Assembly (NCBI GenBank): GCA_028290345.1
Contig: JAQGKB010000213.1
Coordinates: 1 to 6,243 of the forward strand
Length of the DNA: 6,243 bases
Direction: 5' to 3'
Source of the DNA: Hyphomicrobiales bacterium
GTDB taxonomy: Bacteria > Pseudomonadota > Alphaproteobacteria > Rhizobiales > Devosiaceae
The position numbers and the translations under genes are program-made. A model generated the notes under the pieces. The model had not been told where the DNA came from. It saw only the letters and a program-made list of their open reading frames with translations, and did not search any database. Below, one piece after another: positions 5,584 through 6,243 of the stretch; the stretch's first letter is position 1, and each line of letters starts with the position of its first letter.

Positions 5584-6243
5584 CAGACGCGTCCCTTCAC
5601 GAAATTCACGAGCCGGGCGACGTTGTCGATCGGCGTTTCGGGAACGATGCCGTGCCCGAGGTTGAAAATATGCGGCCGGCCAGCAAAGGCCTCGATGATC
5701 TGCGCGGCGCGGGTTTCCATCTGCGCGCCGCCGGCGACCAGGCGCAGCGGATCGAGATTGCCTTGCACGCCGAGGCCGACGGGTAGGGCGGTGTTGGCAA
5801 AATCCAGCGGCGTTGCATAGTCCAGCCCGAGCACGTTGACTTTCGTCGCCTTCGCATAGGCGGGCAACATCCCCGCCGCACCACGCGGAAATCCGATGAT
5901 GGGCGCGTTGGGGATCATTGCACGCACCCCTTCCACGATCCGGCGATTCGGCTCGATCACCCTTTGCTCGAAAGCCACTTCGTCGAGATTGAGCGCCCAG
6001 CTTTCGAACAGTTGCACCACATCAGCGCCGGCTTTGAACTGCGCCACGAGGTAGGCGATGCTGGCCTCGACCAGCACATCGATCAACGCCGCAAACGCGT
6101 GTGGTTCGCGCAGTGCGAACAGTCGGGCCGCCGCCTGGTCGGTCGAGCCGCGACCACCGATCATATAGGTCGCCACCGTCCAGGGAGAGCCACAGAAGCC
6201 GATCAGGGTCTTTTCCGGAGCCATGGCCGCCCGCAGTCTCGAA
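5583..6243 (-). CDS. hemE: Uroporphyrinogen decarboxylase HemE, partial, 5' end beyond right edge
   Basis: HemE removes four carboxyl groups from uroporphyrinogen III to give coproporphyrinogen III in the cytoplasm. About 219 residues are visible. The frame stays open to the window edge (SRLRAAMAPEKTLIGF), so the ATG at 6224 is internal and about 125 N-terminal residues of a roughly 345-residue enzyme are missing. Visible family segments are LIGFCGSPWTVATYMIGG, IGFPRGAAGMLPAYA, VLGLDYATPLDFANTALP, GVQGNLDPLRLVAGG and the C-terminal FNLGHGIVPETPIDNVARLV. The LGHG histidine (codon 5654-5652) matches the conserved active-site region histidine near the C-terminus. The N-terminal arginine-rich substrate-binding part is outside the window. 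The stop overlaps the hemJ start by one base, so the two are probably co-translated. In Caulobacter crescentus, hemE lies next to the replication origin. Confidence 0.97.
   Translation of the reverse strand, partial: SRLRAAMAPEKTLIGFCGSPWTVATYMIGGRGSTDQAAARLFALREPHAFAALIDVLVEASIAYLVAQFKAGADVVQLFESWALNLDEVAFEQRVIEPNRRIVEGVRAMIPNAPIIGFPRGAAGMLPAYAKATKVNVLGLDYATPLDFANTALPVGLGVQGNLDPLRLVAGGAQMETRAAQIIEAFAGRPHIFNLGHGIVPETPIDNVARLVNFVKGRV

Noticed and set aside
6222..6224. ATG at 6224 as the true start of hemE
   Set aside because: The frame stays open to the window edge with family-like residues before it, and the product would lack the N-terminal third of the enzyme.

Overview
This window is a conserved, chromosomal housekeeping block that reads almost entirely on the minus strand. 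Its gene order, read right to left, is hemE (5' part cut off) - hemJ - rho - mnmE - mnmG - rsmG (3' part cut off). Gene content, order, high G+C and protein motifs (for example the Rho N-terminus and the FCIGK end of MnmE) point to an alphaproteobacterium. I cannot place the order or genus from the sequence alone. There are no mobile elements, CRISPR arrays, tRNAs or rRNAs.

Layout from right to left, in the direction of transcription. The window opens inside hemE (uroporphyrinogen decarboxylase), whose stop overlaps the start of hemJ (membrane protoporphyrinogen oxidase) as TGATG. A 196-base non-coding gap at 4959-5154 follows, holding one parS-like site and the rho leader. The transcription termination factor gene rho is followed after only 10 bases by mnmE, which appears to use a TTG start. 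An 84-base gap at 2291-2374 carries two parS-like sites and leads to mnmG. The mnmG stop again overlaps the next start as TGATG, where rsmG begins and runs off the left edge. Coding density is very high and no stretch longer than 200 bases lacks a gene.

Functionally there are three groups. HemE and HemJ are haem-pathway enzymes. Rho is the RNA helicase for factor-dependent termination. MnmE and MnmG form the complex that modifies U34 of certain tRNAs, and RsmG methylates 16S rRNA.

The least ordinary feature is the set of five copies or near-copies of the ParB-binding centromere sequence parS (TGTTTCACGTGAAACA) at 15-30, 285-300, 2326-2341, 2362-2377 and 5108-5123. One is a perfect 16-bp palindrome inside the rsmG reading frame. 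The four imperfect copies all share the same A-to-T change in one arm, and in three of them this creates a GANTC (CcrM-type methylation) site. Together with hemE at the right edge (hemE borders the origin in Caulobacter crescentus), this suggests an origin-proximal chromosome segregation region, with parA and parB probably just left of the window and oriC possibly just right of it. I see no undescribed protein system here; the interest lies in the DNA sites layered over ordinary genes.
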